Source: Phorcus lineatus
Lineage: Eukaryota; Mollusca; Gastropoda; Trochida; Trochidae
Assembly: GCA_921293015.1 (NCBI GenBank)
Contig: OV121084.1
Coordinates: 20,960,960-21,024,959 of the forward strand
Reading direction: 5' to 3'
DNA: 64,000 nucleotides
Made by a program: the position numbers and the translations under genes. The notes beneath the pieces were generated by a model that was not told the DNA's origin, made no database searches, and saw nothing but the letters and a program-made list of their open reading frames with translations. Numbering within the stretch: position 1 is the stretch's first letter; the number at the start of each line of letters is the position of its first letter. Positions 33,030 through 42,964 of this stretch are shown one piece after another.

Positions 33030-34460
33030 CATATATTTAGGGGGTTTGTAACCATTTTTCTAATCTTTTCCATAAATTGAGTACCGGATTACAATACCAA
33101 AAAAGATGTTCCAAAGTTTCTAGTTCTCTATTACAAAAACGACAAAGGGGTGACTCAGATATTTTTATCCGAAATAGGAAACAATTTGTAGGGAGAATAT
33201 GATGAATAATCCTATCCTTAAAAGGGATAAATGGGGCTTGGGATAATATTTCGAGTTTTTTCTATACCAAACTTTGCGATATATTATATAACAGCCCTTT
33301 CTATACCTTCAAAAGTTAAAAAATTAGTTTTTATGTTATGTATACTTTTAAATTCCTCGAGATTGAACAGTCTACCCTCATGGTGAATTAGATCATTGAT
33401 AAATATAACACCTTTCTTGTACCACGATTTGTACATTATAGGTTTTCCATCCACTTTAACTCCATCATTATTCCACAAGGACTGACTAAGAAGTTCAATT
33501 TCTGATTTTTTTTGTGTTTTGCACGTATTAAGAAAATTGGAATATGCCATTAGAACATCCTTCCAAAAGGCATTTGTAACAACTGGAATTAACATTTTTC
33601 TAATACATGTATAGCCGCTATCTGAAAGCCAAAGTTTATTTATATCATTTAGTCTATTTGCGAAAATAGTACCCCATTTCTTTTCTCTACTTTGCAATCT
33701 ACCTTTTCACCTCAACTTTTGGGATGCTATAATTTCTTTAATATTTGGTGCTTTTATTCCGCCATGCTCAGGTTTAAGAACTACTCTGAACTAGTACATT
33801 TTTTAAAGTTTTATTTTATCGGGCTTACCTCTCCAGATAAATCGAAAGCATTTCTTCTGGAATGTTTTAATAGTTTCTTTGGGTGGATCAGGCACTGGAG
33901 AAAACAGATGATTCAACTTTGGAAGAAAGAGGGATTTAAGGATAGTGTTTTACCTATAGGGATGAGGTGTCGGGCTGACCAAATATTCATTTGGTTTTTC
34001 AATATAGGAAAAATTTTCCTCATAATTTATTTTAACCATGTTGTCAAGATCAATGTCAAAATTGATTCCCAAAAGAGAAAAGCTCGTGTGGGTCCAATCA
34101 AATTTTCATTCTTTACAAAGTTTGTATCTAGATCTTTTTTTGGATCCGATCCATATTAATTTAGTTTTTTTACGTTTATTTTCAAACTAGAAAAACGTTG
34201 GAAGAGTTGGAGAGTATTTAGCGTTGAATAAAGGCATTTTTCAGATCCATTTAAACTAAGAGTGGTATCGTCTGCAAATTGTGCTAATAGTTATTCAATA
34301 TTTCCCAAGTTTATCCCTTTAATGTCGTTATTGTTTTTTTTTTATCATAATGCCTAAAATCTCTACGCAAAGTATGAACAGGTACGGGGCAATCGGGTCA
34401 TCTTGACGACAGCCACGTCCAATCTTGAAAGGCTCTGAGGCAAAGCCTCTAACGTCATAA
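33030..34460 (-). pseudogene. Older Tx1-like LINE RT/zf-RVT relic
   Basis: Read on the minus strand from high to low coordinates: 'GCRQDDPIAPYLFILCVEIL' (about 34430-34370), 'LLAQFADDTTLSLNGSEKC' (about 34295-34235), 'FRFIWRGKPDKIK' (about 33855-33815), 'GGIKAPNIKEIIASQKLR' (about 33765-33710). Next is the open 137-codon frame 33697-33284 ('FWKDVLMAYSNFLNTC', 'YKSWYKKGVIFINDLIHHEG'), and then the zinc-binding 'SPLCRFC' and 'HLFWYC' at about 33160-33090. It is collinear with the 30504 element but with stops and frameshifts, so it is an older family relative in opposite orientation. The plus-strand frame at 33692-34159 is its antisense. Confidence 0.88.
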
Positions 34461-34815
34461 TCCTTATTCCGACGTCATAGTGGTTTACTGTTCGAGTCAT
34501 CTATTTGCTTCATAGGAATGTTGCGGTCTTTGATTGCTAGCAAAACAAGAAAAAAGTCTTTTGAAACGATTCGATATCTACATTTGTAGTACGTACTATG
34601 ACAAAACCATTTCTTGAAAATGCATTATTAGGATTAACTCTGTAAATGGTTTAATTTATTTTCAATAGTTAGATGCAACATCCCCGATACAGACGAGTTC
34701 ATTTTTGTCTCCTGAAGTCGGAACCATTTACACTGTGCATTTCGCTAGGAAAAAGAGTTCAGCATTATCGTCATGGTAGAATGGAGATAAACCTAGTGTG
34801 TTTGAAACGCGCACT

Positions 34816-34923
34816 AGGTTTGAAAATCAGAGACATGTTATACTGGATTGATAGCGCTGCTCGTTCGGTTTCAATTTAAAATTTACTCGCTATCAATCCA
34901 GTATGTCTCTGATTTTCAAACCT
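34816..34923. repeat. Long hairpin, arms of 41 and 36 bases
   Basis: The left arm 'aggtttgaaaatcagagaca...' and right arm '...tgtctctgattttcaaacct' pair almost perfectly around a 31-base loop. A smaller stem 'cctagtg...cactagg' precedes and overlaps it (about 34791-34818). It may be a MITE or a transcribed hairpin. Confidence 0.8.
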
Positions 34924-34999
34924 AAAAAACCATGACACTTATGAAGCACTTTAAAAGTACATTCAATACAAACACAGTGATGTTAGCAATAAACCCTGA

Positions 35000-35575
35000 A
35001 AGTTTCATGAAAATTGGCTGATGCATTAAGCTTCAACAGCATGTCGTATGTGACCAAATCTCCTAACAAAAACTGTGATTATTGCAAAGAAGTTGATAAT
35101 GCAAAAACACATGACACCAACGAATTAGTCATGATTTACTTTTTTGTTTGTACTGTAATAACGCTTCTTTCAAAACAAGTTTCAAGTCTCTGAGTGCATT
35201 TTGAAAATTACCCCATGTTAATTTTTGAAAACGTATTTTTCCCGATTTCGATCATTTATTGTGAACGAGAATGACTGTTCGCGAGCAATGTTTTATTGAA
35301 TTGTAAAGTGTAGATAGTGGTCTTACAATCCTGTAAAAATCGTACAATTATGAGTTAAATGTTTTGAGTTACCGCTCTTTGAATAAGGTCTCACGAGCAA
35401 AGTTGCCCAACTTTGAAGTGTTGCAGAAAAAAATAAGTATTGAGAAATTTGCAAACATCGAAAAATCACATTACTCCACAATGCTTTAAGTACAACATAG
35501 GCCCGTTTCAGCTCTTAATTACAAGTATCTTCAGAGAAGAAGTTTCTCAAAGGTACATGGGGTCCAGAAAACGCT
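35000..35575 (-). repeat. Inverted copy of the 29480-29900 repeat
   Basis: Its reverse complement shares 'ttctctgaagatacttg', 'aagagctgaaac', 'taacatgggg' against 'taacatggg', and the 'agagacttg' region with the earlier copy. The end coincides with the start of the LINE RT at about 35576. The initial 45 codons of the frame beginning at 35440 are this repeat, not protein. Confidence 0.7.
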
Positions 35576-36594
35576 TTCAACATTACTTAAAAACCAATAG
35601 GCTTATTGCACCCAATCAATCAGGATACAGAAAGTCGTATAGCACAACTGATAACTTAGTAAGACTACAACACTCAATAAGAGAAGCACAGCACAACAAA
35701 AAATACACAGTTGCAGTCTTTCTAGATTTCAGCAAAGCATTTGACAGGCTTAATACAAAAAGTTAAAAAAGAGTATAAAAGGCCAAATGCTCAACTTCAT
35801 CAATGACTTTATGTCAGATAGAAACTTCTGCCCTAAAACAGAAGACATAGTATCAGATAATTATGATCTAGAAAATGGAACCCCACAGGGTAGCATAATA
35901 TCTCCAACACTCTTTAATATCATGATAGACGGTCTCTTTAGCAAAACACCAAAGCAAGTAAACACATCACAATTTGCTGATGAGGGAGCCCTCTGGGTCA
36001 GTCATAAACATCAACATGTAGCAGCGGAACAACTACAAAAAGCACTAGATAAAGTAAATCAATGGACCCAAGATTGGGGATTTACATTATCAACCAGTAA
36101 AACATTATCAATCCTCTTTAAACCTTCACCAAAGGCTGATTGCCGACCAGTTAAACTATATATTAATGAGGAAAAATTAGACCAAGTGACACAAGTTAAA
36201 TTCCTGGGCATTATCTTTGATGAATGCCTAACATAAAACCAAAACATTAATGAACTAGCACAAAGATGTAAAAAAGACCTTAATATACTAAAACTGCTCT
36301 CACACACCAGATGGAGCAGTGGTAAAGAAATGCTACTTGTTTTATATAAATCACTTATAAAATCTAAACTACATTATGGAGCTGAAGCCTGGTACGACAC
36401 CAGCAAAACCAATGTACAAAAGCTAATTAGTATACAAAACCAAGCTTATAAACTCATAACGGTTTGCCTCAGTGGCACACCAATGGACTTAGTAAGACAT
36501 GAGCTAGGGGAACTCCCCCTAGAACAAGAATGGGAAGAAAACATTACAAACTACATTGTAAGATCCCAACACAAATCTTGTTTAAGGGAATCTT
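35576..36594 (+). pseudogene. I/Nimb-like LINE reverse transcriptase
   Basis: 'RLIAPNQSGYRKSYSTTDNL', 'VAVFLDFSKAFDRL' (first catalytic Asp), then after a stop and frameshift near 35765 'LENGTPQGSIISPTLFNIMI' and 'TSQFADEGALWV'. The catalytic pair reads D-E instead of D-D. 'FTLSTSKTLSILF', 'VKFLGIIFDECLT', a stop, and the thumb 'LLVLYKSLIKSKLHYGAEAW' follow in frame. At least three stops or frameshifts plus the Asp-to-Glu change make it inactive. Confidence 0.9.
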
Positions 36595-36839
36595 AACCAA
36601 TAAAAAACAAGCACTTAATAAACAAGCCAAACAAATACCACCACCATTCGGGGAAACTGTCAAAAACACATAGACAAACATGAGCTTGAAGAATTTGACA
36701 TATCAACTGACCCTTATACATGTCATATTCTCAAACCACCTTACATACCAGACATCCAAGTAGATGTAAAATTAACACAACTTATAGATAAAAGCAATCC
36801 CAACCCAAGTGATCTCATTAACACCCAAGCTTATATTGA

Positions 36840-37305
36840 TCTGAATTATAACCAAAGTGATTATATACAAATATTCACAGACGGCCCCAAAGATGATAAA
36901 GGTCAAGTGGGGTCAGGAATAGCCTTCACACACACGGGGGATCAAGTAATAGCCTTCAAACTGCCAAACAAAGTATCAATTTTTACTGCTGAACTAACAG
37001 CAATCTTACAAGGCCTTAAGCTCTGCATTGGGTATGAAAACAGAAATATAGCCTTATTTACTGATTCACTCAGTTCATTACAAGCAATACAGAATAAAAC
37101 AGATAAAAATCGACATGAATTACTAAACCAAATATACTATCTATACAATTATCTATTAAAGGATAATAACCAAATCAGCTTCATCTGGGTACCATCACAT
37201 ATAGGACTTCTTGGAAACGAACGAGCAGACCAGGCTGCCAAAGCCGGTCTCACACACAACCACGAGGTTGATATACCTTATACCGTAAAGGAAATAAAAG
37301 CATAA
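36840..37305 (+). pseudogene. LINE-encoded RNase H domain
   Basis: The frame keeps the classical RNase H I residues: Asp in 'IQIFTDGPKDD', Glu in 'SIFTAELTAILQGL', Asp in 'ALFTDSLSSLQAI' and Asp in 'GNERADQAAKAG', with 'FIWVPSHIGLLGN' between. All four catalytic positions look intact although the flanking ORF is broken. RNase H downstream of RT places the LINE in the I superfamily (I, Nimb, Ingi and relatives). Confidence 0.92.
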
Positions 37306-37379
37306 ACAAAGATAAAAGCATAAAACAATACATGCAAACATATAGGGAAAATTGGGAACATACCAAATACTACCAAATA

Positions 37380-37620
37380 CAACCTAAAAAAAATCAATAA
37401 GTTAAAAATTTTCACGAATTCAGAAGAGTTGATGTCGCCATAACGAGATTAAGACTTCATAATGTCACCAATCAAGTCTATCTCCACAAAATAGGCAGAG
37501 CAGCGGATAATCTATGCAAACAATGCAAAACTAAAGATACAATCCAACACATTCTTATAGAATGTGACAAGTATCAACAACACAGGAGAAAACTGTTTAA
37601 CAATGCTAAGGCCAGCTAAG
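37380..37620 (+). pseudogene. LINE C-terminal zinc knuckle region
   Basis: 'AITRLRLHNVTNQVYLHKIG' then 'CKQCKTKDTIQHILIECDKY' gives C-x2-C-x7-H-x4-C, the zinc-binding motif after RNase H in these LINEs. A stop follows at about 37618. Confidence 0.85.
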
Positions 37621-38475
37621 CTAAAACAAACAATTATCAATATCTAGCAACATTCCTATTAAAAACTAAACTTTACAACCAGCTATAATAGCAATACCAA
37701 TTCCTGGCAATACAAATAAGTGCTAACAATATCCCTACCTATTCTTTACATTTTTTATAGGCTTTTTGCCCCCATTATTTTCTTTTACTGATTATCTCAG
37801 CTACCCACCCCCCACCCCCCACCCCCCACCCCCACCCCTTTTTTCTTGTTATGCTTTTGTTATCATCTTTGTTTCTTTTCTTTTTTGTTTTTGTTATTCT
37901 TTATCATTTTTTTGTTAAGCCCCACCTGTCGTCTATTATAGGAATACCCAAATAAATTGTTAGCCAAACAGTAATATATCCCACCATAAAGTCCGTACAA
38001 CACTCCGTAGTGCTCACCAACCTCTTTATATTAGATTAACACTTCTTACTGCGTAGTCCCTTCATAGGGAAAATGCAAGAACTAACATTCCACAAGAACT
38101 GTTAGAAATAGAATCTAATAAAGAGCCAACTAAACAAACCAAAAAACTAACATCCCACAGGAACTGTTAGACATAACATAGAGGATAGCACAACCACAAG
38201 AACTGATAGCCTATAGCAATACATAGCATAATCACTACTAATAAATAAAATCCTTGCTACGTAGTCCCCTTAAGCGCCAAATGCAAGCGAAATAAACATA
38301 CGCCAATAATATAATTTAATCCCTTGATACGAAGTCCATACAAAGAGCAAATGAAAGGAATTAACATCAAAATTAACATCCCACAAGAACTGTTAGATAA
38401 CACTATCTTGCTATGCAGTCCCTACATGGGCAAATGCAAGACAATGATAAAGCTAACATTACACAAGAACTGTTA
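37621..38475. repeat. Repetitive LINE tail with degenerate short units
   Basis: A C-rich 'acccccc' array lies at about 37803-37838. From about 38040 the phrases 'aacatcccacaagaactgtt', 'gtagtccct' and 'gcaaatgcaag' recur three to five times at intervals of roughly 70-110 bases. No protein is encoded. Confidence 0.65.
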
Positions 38476-39011
38476 GGCCAGACTTTTTTTTTTTTTTTGG
38501 TTTACGGAATTTAGAGTAAAAAAAAAAGTTCGGTAGGTAGGAAAAAAATAAATAAAAAAAATCAGTTTTCAAATTATTGTTTACAGTTTGTATTAAGTGA
38601 AAGTCGGAAGGCAAAACAAAAAAAATAATAAAATTTTTCAATTGTTTTTATTCATAATGGCACACTGCTCACCATCCTGATAAATTGTCAAACATGTATT
38701 TTTACATTACCGCGTGGTTACAGTCCAACAAACTTAGAGTTACCTCCCTTCCCTAATTCTCGGAATGGGGGATATTCTGAAACGAATCGGACGCGTTTCG
38801 ATATATTGTATATTTCTATCTGTTTTTTTTTTACAGATACAGATCGTGAAATTGGATTTGGATTTATATGATATGATATATTTATTTTTTTTACACGCTT
38901 TCGAGTCGGCGGTTAAAAAATAATACCGTTATTTTAACTATATTTTTTTTCCACATTTCCACTTTTTAAGGTCGGCGGATGCGTAAACCAATTTTTTAAA
39001 AAAGTCTGGCC
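38476..39011. mobile_element. PIF/Harbinger-like MITE with TTA target duplication
   Basis: The left end 'ggccagacttttttt...' with 'ttggtttacg' is mirrored at the right end by 'cgtaaaccaa' and 'aaaaaagtctggcc'. The trinucleotide TTA flanks both sides (38473-38475 and 39012-39014), matching the TWA preference of PIF/Harbinger. The 536-bp interior has long A/T runs and no transposase. Confidence 0.8.
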
Positions 39012-39014
39012 TTA

Positions 39015-40417
39015 GCCAAATTTAATGCGCTAGTAAACCACAAGAACTGCTCGCCAAGCCAAATTATATAATAAGATATAAGATATTCTATAACAAACTA
39101 ATAACTGTACTAAATAAGGACCGTTATAAGACCATGGATACTACACCAGCCAACTGCTAAAAGGAGAAGCGAACCCACGGGGGATCTCCTATAACAGCTT
39201 CCAGTTAACTAACAACAACCGCTAATAAACTCCACCCATTACGGGGGGAGTTAACTAACAACACTAATAGAACTCCACCCATTACGGGAAGAGTTCACAA
39301 CCAATCAAAAGCTCGAGGACAGGAGAAACGAAGGCACGGGGGATCCCCGCTCTTCACCCCTCCTGTGGGAGGAAGGGAATGGTAACACCAAGGAGAAAAA
39401 GATACCTTCGCTCTAAAAACAGAATAATGGAACAACCACGAACAAGATGATTATTAATTTGATTTTCTATACAATTTATATAAATATCCATCATCCCAAA
39501 ACTCTTACACAATAAATTTATATAAAATTTAATAATATAATAAAAAAAATTTAATATCATAATTTAAAAATTCTACTTAAAAAACTTTACTTAACTTAAA
39601 AGTTCAACTATGATTTACCTAAATCTACAAATTACTCCTAAATATAACTCACAATCAATTTTTTTATAAACTATAAATAAATTTTTTATAAATTTTTTAT
39701 AACTTCCAAATCATTTAACCCATCATAAATAACTATTACAAACTAATTTTCCCATACGCTTTAAAATGTTTTTGTATCTTTTGCAGGTACGACGCCATAT
39801 CACAAAGTGAGACAGTAAATTATTAATTACTATTATTATATTACTTTATCATTATATTATCATTTTTCATTTTCTATATCTATATTTTATATCTCTCTCT
39901 TTTCCCCCTATTATCCAAATTCAAAATTATTTATTTATCCTCTGGCACTCATTCAAAATTATTATCTATTTAAAAACTCTATTAAATACCATTCTTTTTG
40001 GAATCCCATAACTTATTCCAAATTTTACTCCTTATATTTGGCTATAACCAAGTATGGGCCCCACGTCGGCGACATCACCAAAAGGTGGAAGCAGAAGCTT
40101 TAACACCAACCCAACAACAACAACAACATATTTTTCTCATAAGCACGCCATTATTGTAAAAGTGTGATGGCTGGATGTAGAGATTGTGTCGTTTTTCTGT
40201 TTTATCACTGATCAGTGATGGGTTTATTATATTCTTAAGCTAAAAAGGACTATGATATTTATGTTCTTGTGGATACATTCACTAAAAAGGTACGTTTCAC
40301 ATGTTTAACCGATCAACTAACACATCCTTTATTGATTTTAGATTTATGAAATGAAGTATGCAAGGCAGCTTTTCACTTTAACTTTAAGTAAGCACTTTGC
40401 AAATTCGCTACTTTCAG
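39015..40417. other. Noncoding; continuation of LINE tail, then AT-rich DNA
   Basis: Paired motifs 'aactccacccattacgg' occur near 39228 and 39268, and 'ggagaa(a/g)cgaa...acgggggat' twice (about 39162 and 39323). Both are hairpin-prone. A run 'caacaacaacaacaac' ends at 40129. No gene is seen. Confidence 0.5.
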
Positions 40418-40426
40418 GGTAATGCG

Positions 40427-40510
40427 CATCTTCCTACGCAAAGCTTAACTATTGCCAGTCTCGAACTGTCCAAGTTAACCCTTGCTGCCGACATAAGACT
40501 TTCCTGTGCT
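40427..40510 (+). repeat. Left TIR of the Mutator-like element
   Basis: Begins 'catcttcctacgcaaagc' and ends 'actttcctgtgct'. It pairs with 41979-42062. Confidence 0.9.
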
Positions 40511-40606
40511 GATACCAGCGCCCCCTCTGGCGATTTTTAGTAATCTCCAGTTACCTCCCTTACCCTAACCAATCGGTGACGCCGTATCATTTGCGTGATA
40601 ATCAAA

Positions 40607-40755
40607 ATGGCTGCGCCCATAGAAAGTGACCTGATCGATCAGATTACTGAGAAGTTTGCATTGCAAACCTTTCAAAGAAGAAGATTCAGTTTATAAATGT
40701 ATTGATGGACGGAAAAGATGTTTTTGTTGTTATTAGGACCGGTTTTGGTACATAA
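40607..40755 (+). pseudogene. RecQ-type helicase N-terminal fragment inside the MULE
   Basis: An ATG in good context ('atcaaaATGG', with a CCAAT box about 38 bases upstream) starts 'MAAPIESDLIDQITEKFALQ', resembling the region before the Q/0 motif. After a frameshift near 40675 the reading is 'IQFINVLMDGKDVFVVIRTG' then 'FG', followed by a stop. This resembles the 'dGkDVfvvlpTGfGKS' Walker A region of RecQ-family helicases, but Pro is Arg and the Gly-Lys-Ser end is cut off. No other helicase motif is found in the element. It could be a captured host exon or a decayed piece of a gene native to a larger autonomous relative. Confidence 0.55.
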
Positions 40756-41000
40756 ATAACATATGACTGCGCCCCTTATATTTTTTCAAATGGAAGTATG
40801 TAGGCCCATTTATCGTGGTCGTTACCATTATATAATTGTATTTGTTCATCAAATAAGTACAGTAGCTGAAAAAATTTCCTGGAAAATATGTGAAAATCAA
40901 ATATATAGGGGAGAAATATCTTTAGACATACAATGAATAGTATACAGGCCCGTAGCACCAATTTCGATAGTGGGGGGCTGAAATTAGAGATTTGCTAGCT

Positions 41001-41004
<4 letters not shown>

Positions 41005-41033
<29 letters not shown>

Positions 41034-41158
41034 AATCTGCAGAAAAGGGTCAGATGCCTCAAGAAACTTAAAATATTCTATTTTTTCATTCAAACATTGA
41101 AATAAAGAGCAAAAAAAGTTGTTTTTACCCCTAAAATTAGTGGGGGGGGGGGGGGGGG
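41005..41158. repeat. Two poly(G) tracts
   Basis: Runs of about 29 G (41005-41033) and 17 G (41142-41158) lie 108 bases apart inside the Mutator-like element. They are strong candidates for G-quadruplex formation. Proline-run frames on the minus strand are artefacts of these tracts. Confidence 0.9.
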
Positions 41159-41569
41159 AGCTATCTTTGTCATGTGCACAAGTCTCATTTTTTATTATCC
41201 AACTGTTCACAAACACACGTACAAGCCAAACGGGAAACATTTCATGGAGAGAGAATAATTTTTATATCAAGGCACATACGTAGTAACCAAAGTAATATTT
41301 TCAAAAATGAAATTGACCCAATCAAATCAGTGAAAATGGAAGTAAATATAACAATTGTTTTACTTTTTTAAATTTTTTTTATTGACGACATGATATTTAA
41401 ATGGTACACGTCAACATACCTGGTGTTTGACTGCAAGAAGTAAAGTTTTATGAGAGTAACGTTTACTACCGCGATACAACGAGGTCACAGGCTACTACAT
41501 TTCGAGTGTTATGACATCGCGAGATGTTCAAATTTTATCGGTTCATTTATGTAAAATTTAATCAATGTT

Positions 41570-41827
41570 TCAGTTCAATGGGTATTCAATAAAGGTTTTG
41601 CAAGCACAAAAGATAAAACAATTGTACGATGACAGGAAATAAAGTCTTGCCGGGCGTAGTGCATCGAGTCCATGCTTCAAATCAGGGTCAAGTTTATCGA
41701 TTTTGATTAGTTTACCGAAGCAATTTAAGAATAAATTCTTTGACAGGCCGCTGTCCGCTATAGGGTTGTAGTAAAATAATAACGCAAATTGACTATAACC
41801 ATAAATGAACTTGAATATATTGTTCAT
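41570..41827 (-). CDS. Uncharacterised 85-codon ORF near the right TIR
   Basis: It starts at an ATG reading inward from the right TIR, with an inverted CCAAT box about 105 bases upstream ('ctgattgg', 41929-41936). I recognise no domain; it has hydrophobic and basic patches ('GYSQFALLFYYNP', 'LDALRPARLYFLSS'). It may be chance, or a second captured fragment facing the helicase piece. Confidence 0.25.
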   Translation of the reverse strand: MNNIFKFIYGYSQFALLFYYNPIADSGLSKNLFLNCFGKLIKIDKLDPDLKHGLDALRPARLYFLSSYNCFIFCACKTFIEYPLN

Positions 41828-41978
41828 CGCTTTGGAGGCGGCACTTTCTCTTTACAAATCTTTCAGTCGACGGACTGCGACATGGGCGCATCTATGTTTG
41901 TTCGAGTGCCCGGATTTAGCTTTTGCTAGGAGCTTTCTGATTGGACTATCTAATTCCTTTGCAGTGAGTTAGAGAGCT

Positions 41979-42062
41979 AGCACAGGAAAGTCGTATGTCG
42001 GCAGCAAGGGTTAACTTGGACAGTTCGAGACTGGCAATAGTTAAGCTTTGCGTAGGAAGATG
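41979..42062 (-). repeat. Right TIR of the Mutator-like element
   Basis: Reverse complement of the left TIR with one visible mismatch, abutting the second 'ggtaatgcg'. Confidence 0.9.
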
Positions 42063-42515
42063 GGTAATGCGCTATGAGCGTGCATTAGTACGTGGAAAAG
42101 CGCCAAATAACTATCCACAAAATTATATAAAATCAAATTGCATCAATTAACTATATACTAAATACCTTAAATGACCTTTATAGACGTGTCAACTATGTTA
42201 TCCAATTAAATATGATACTGTTTCTTTTTAAATGCCACTCAACCACTCCATTTGTTGAATTACTACCTTAATTCATAACGACTTCTTAACAGCTTTTCAC
42301 CTAGTTATGAATTTTAAAGTAATTATTGAGAAATATCTTTCCCTGTCCAGGATTATCACAGTTTCGTGATCTTGTAATTTCATGAAATCAACTTCATATT
42401 TCAAATAAAAAATGGAGAAAAAAACCTTCTAAACCATTCTGCTTAGAATTGCTAAAACATAAAGTGTGATTTTATGCACGCTTCGTTGACTTATTCGATT
42501 TGGAAAGGTAGGCAA

Positions 42516-42581
42516 TGGAAAGGCGACCTTTCCATACTGTGGAAAGGATGCCTTTCAGTTTTTGGCAAGAACACTTGCCAA
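42516..42581. repeat. Cluster of short hairpins
   Basis: 'tggaaaggcgacctttcca' (8-bp stem, 3-base loop) and 'ttggcaagaacacttgccaa' (8-bp stem) lie close together, with extra 'ggaaagg/cctttc' blocks between. Function unknown. Confidence 0.6.
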
Positions 42582-42619
42582 ATGTGGAAAGTTGTGGAAT
42601 GAACGCGCGTTACTCCAGT

Positions 42620-42962
42620 GAAAACTCAATCGTGCGAACTATGTATGTAGAACGGCGACATATTCCAGGTCGTTTGTATCCGATACAATAAAATTATGGA
42701 ATTCTTTAACTCCCGACATCAGAAACAACGAGACATTATCCGGTTTCAAAAATTCGATTAGTGGATCTAAAAATACAACTAATTATCTTCGATTTTAATT
42801 TTTGGTCAAGAATTTGTCAGATTATTCATTCTCGCCTCAGGCTCCATTGTAGTGATTTGAATGCCGATAAATTTAACAGACATATTATTGACAGCCCTGC
42901 GTGCTAATGCTGTCACCCGATCGAAAATGCAGTACACTATTTTTTCACATGCAAAAAGTATA
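42620..42962 (+). pseudogene. LINE ORF C-terminus, upstream part (split by Tc1)
   Basis: Frames read 'RTATYSRSFVSDTIKLWNSL' then 'TPDIRNNETLSGFKNSI', the 'tIkLWNsLp..iRn..tlssFK' motif at the end of many LINE ORF2 proteins. A decayed zinc-knuckle region follows and is cut by the Tc1 element. It continues at 44501. Confidence 0.75.
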
Positions 42963-42964
42963 TA

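Larger units (their letters stand above)
35576..40130 (+). mobile_element. RNase H-bearing LINE (I/Nimb-like), 5'-truncated, with long tail
   Basis: RT, RNase H and a C-terminal zinc knuckle occur in order from 35576 to about 37620. They are followed by about 2.5 kb of repetitive noncoding DNA ending in a (CAA)n run at about 40112-40129, which may be the native 3' tail. The element carries a MITE at 38476-39011. Extension of the element to 40130 is inference; the coding part is certain. Confidence 0.65.
40427..42062. mobile_element. Mutator-like (MULE) non-autonomous transposon
   Basis: Terminal inverted repeats of 84 bp (40427-40510 and 41979-42062) differ at about one base. Perfect 9-bp direct repeats 'ggtaatgcg' flank it (40418-40426 and 42063-42071). 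Long TIRs with a 9-bp target duplication are the hallmark of Mutator-like elements. No transposase is encoded in the 1.47-kb interior. Just inside the left TIR is a CCAAT box and a fragment resembling the start of a RecQ-type helicase. Near-identical TIRs imply recent movement. Confidence 0.88.

Noticed and set aside
33692-34159. 155-codon plus-strand frame
   Set aside because: Antisense to the minus-strand Tx1-like LINE relic.
40995-41240. Proline-rich minus-strand frame
   Set aside because: Created by the poly(G) tracts.
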